DNA of 64,000 nt. Origin: Candidatus Helarchaeota archaeon. Its GTDB lineage: Archaea; Asgardarchaeota; Lokiarchaeia; Helarchaeales; HEL-GB-A. Shown here one piece after another: positions 63,466 through 64,000 of this stretch (position 1 is its first letter; every line of letters begins with the position of its first letter). The stretch covers positions 27,769-91,768 of the forward strand of contig JABXJT010000010.1 of assembly GCA_013375455.1 (NCBI GenBank). Direction: 5' to 3'. A model generated the notes under the pieces. The model searched no databases. It saw only the letters and a list, made by a program, of their open reading frames with translations, and was not told where the DNA came from. A program made the translations under genes and the position numbers.

Positions 63466-63930
63466 ATGGGAGTAAAAATATTAGAGAAAGAAGGATATAA
63501 GTATTCTCTCTGGGGATCGCTACTGACGCTTATTATCGCGGATGTGACATTGATTTTAACTCTTGTTCTGTACATATTGGACGGAATTTCCCTCGGCTCA
63601 ATCCAAATTTTTCAAATAACAGCTCTTATCCTAGGAGGTCTTGTTTTCCCAGGGGTAATCTTTACTTTAAATTTCCTCGCAGACCAGCAAATTCTTACGT
63701 TCAAACTGCAACCACTCATATTCGGCATCGTGACTGCAGCTCTCGGTGTGGTCATAATCGTAGTTTCTGCAATTTCCGCAGACTACATGCTCAATTATAT
63801 GGATCCAAGTAACCCCTCCTTTGCTGCTAGCGTTATTATCTTGACCTGCTTTTACCTAGGAATAATCACTATGGTAATATGCACCTATGGTGGAATACAA
63901 AATCTATTCTCTTATCTTAAAAACAAGTAG
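63466..63930 (+). CDS. Four-helix membrane protein of unknown function
   Basis: A 154-residue protein with four hydrophobic segments ('LLTLIIADVTLILTLVLYIL', 'IFQITALILGGLVFPGVIFT', 'LIFGIVTAALGVVIIVVSAI', 'ASVIILTCFYLGIITMVICT'). Not recognised. The last 70 bases of the window (63931-64000) hold only AT-rich sequence. Confidence 0.7.
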   Translation: MGVKILEKEGYKYSLWGSLLTLIIADVTLILTLVLYILDGISLGSIQIFQITALILGGLVFPGVIFTLNFLADQQILTFKLQPLIFGIVTAALGVVIIVVSAISADYMLNYMDPSNPSFAASVIILTCFYLGIITMVICTYGGIQNLFSYLKNK

Positions 63931-64000
63931 CCTAATTCTCTTTCTTTTTTGAAATTGATTAAAAAAAAGTAATAAAAAAAGGGTAGAAACTCTTAATCTT

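Overview
This is a protein-dense archaeal chromosome segment, AT-rich except for one GC-rich block. It most resembles an Asgard archaeon (Promethearchaeota). The archaeal base is clear: an Orc1/Cdc6 initiator, a PAN-type coiled-coil/OB protein, HdrA-MvhD, thiolase-DUF35 pairs and frequent TTG/GTG starts. The Asgard-leaning features are an E2 (ubiquitin-conjugating-like) core domain, a Roadblock/LC7 protein, two V4R (Bet3-like fold) proteins, and a protein that joins tandem winged helices, a coat-appendage-like region and a longin-like domain. The lineage cannot be resolved from this window, and no rRNA, tRNA or CRISPR array was seen.

Layout. 0-5.2 kb (minus strand): an acyl-CoA operon (thiolase, HMG-CoA-synthase-like protein, DUF35, MaoC-like protein). 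It is interrupted downstream of DUF35 by a LAGLIDADG endonuclease and a second, diverged copy of the DUF35 3' end. 5.3-8.8 kb: Orc1/Cdc6, an E2-like gene without a proper start, GIY-YIG, Roadblock, and a HEPN/MNT pair whose toxin gene is frameshifted. 8.9-13.9 kb: a 1,111-residue CHAT protease-like protein and an endonuclease with four zinc modules. 14-16.7 kb: a 2-hydroxyacid dehydrogenase, a transglutaminase-like protein and small proteins. 16.9-33.4 kb: two giant secreted repeat proteins (2,548 and 2,147 residues) followed by a 795-residue cytosolic protein. The second surface protein ends in a membrane segment plus a winged helix like those that open the 795-residue protein, so these genes probably form one surface-to-cytosol assembly. 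This is the strongest candidate for an undescribed system.

33.4-39.8 kb (minus): GlmM and GlmS (amino-sugar supply), a PAN N-domain protein without an ATPase, and a winged-helix regulator coupled to a 400-residue unknown. 40-47.6 kb: an HD-domain protein, an MFS carrier, a HIT protein, a PiT phosphate transporter with its PhoU-like partner, a membrane protein and a DUF2117-type protein. 47.6-49.5 kb: a GC-rich island with an orphan membrane protein and a secreted beta-helix protein. 49.5-54 kb: a V4R pair, HdrA-MvhD and an EMAP-domain RNA-binding protein. 54.1-58.1 kb: a thiolase-like protein lacking its nucleophile, DUF35, methylmalonyl-CoA mutase large subunit and a helical unknown. 58-64 kb: DUF998 membrane proteins with a third partial copy, a membrane-anchored ectodomain protein, a nitrilase-superfamily protein and small proteins.

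Two themes recur. Two thiolase-DUF35 modules each carry one member without its expected catalytic residues, which suggests acyl-CoA chemistry other than plain mevalonate synthesis. Several loci show traces of mobile or conflict elements: the homing endonuclease, HEPN/MNT, CHAT, the zinc-module endonuclease, and a GC-rich 55-58 bp repeat shared by 12.3 kb and 47.6 kb.
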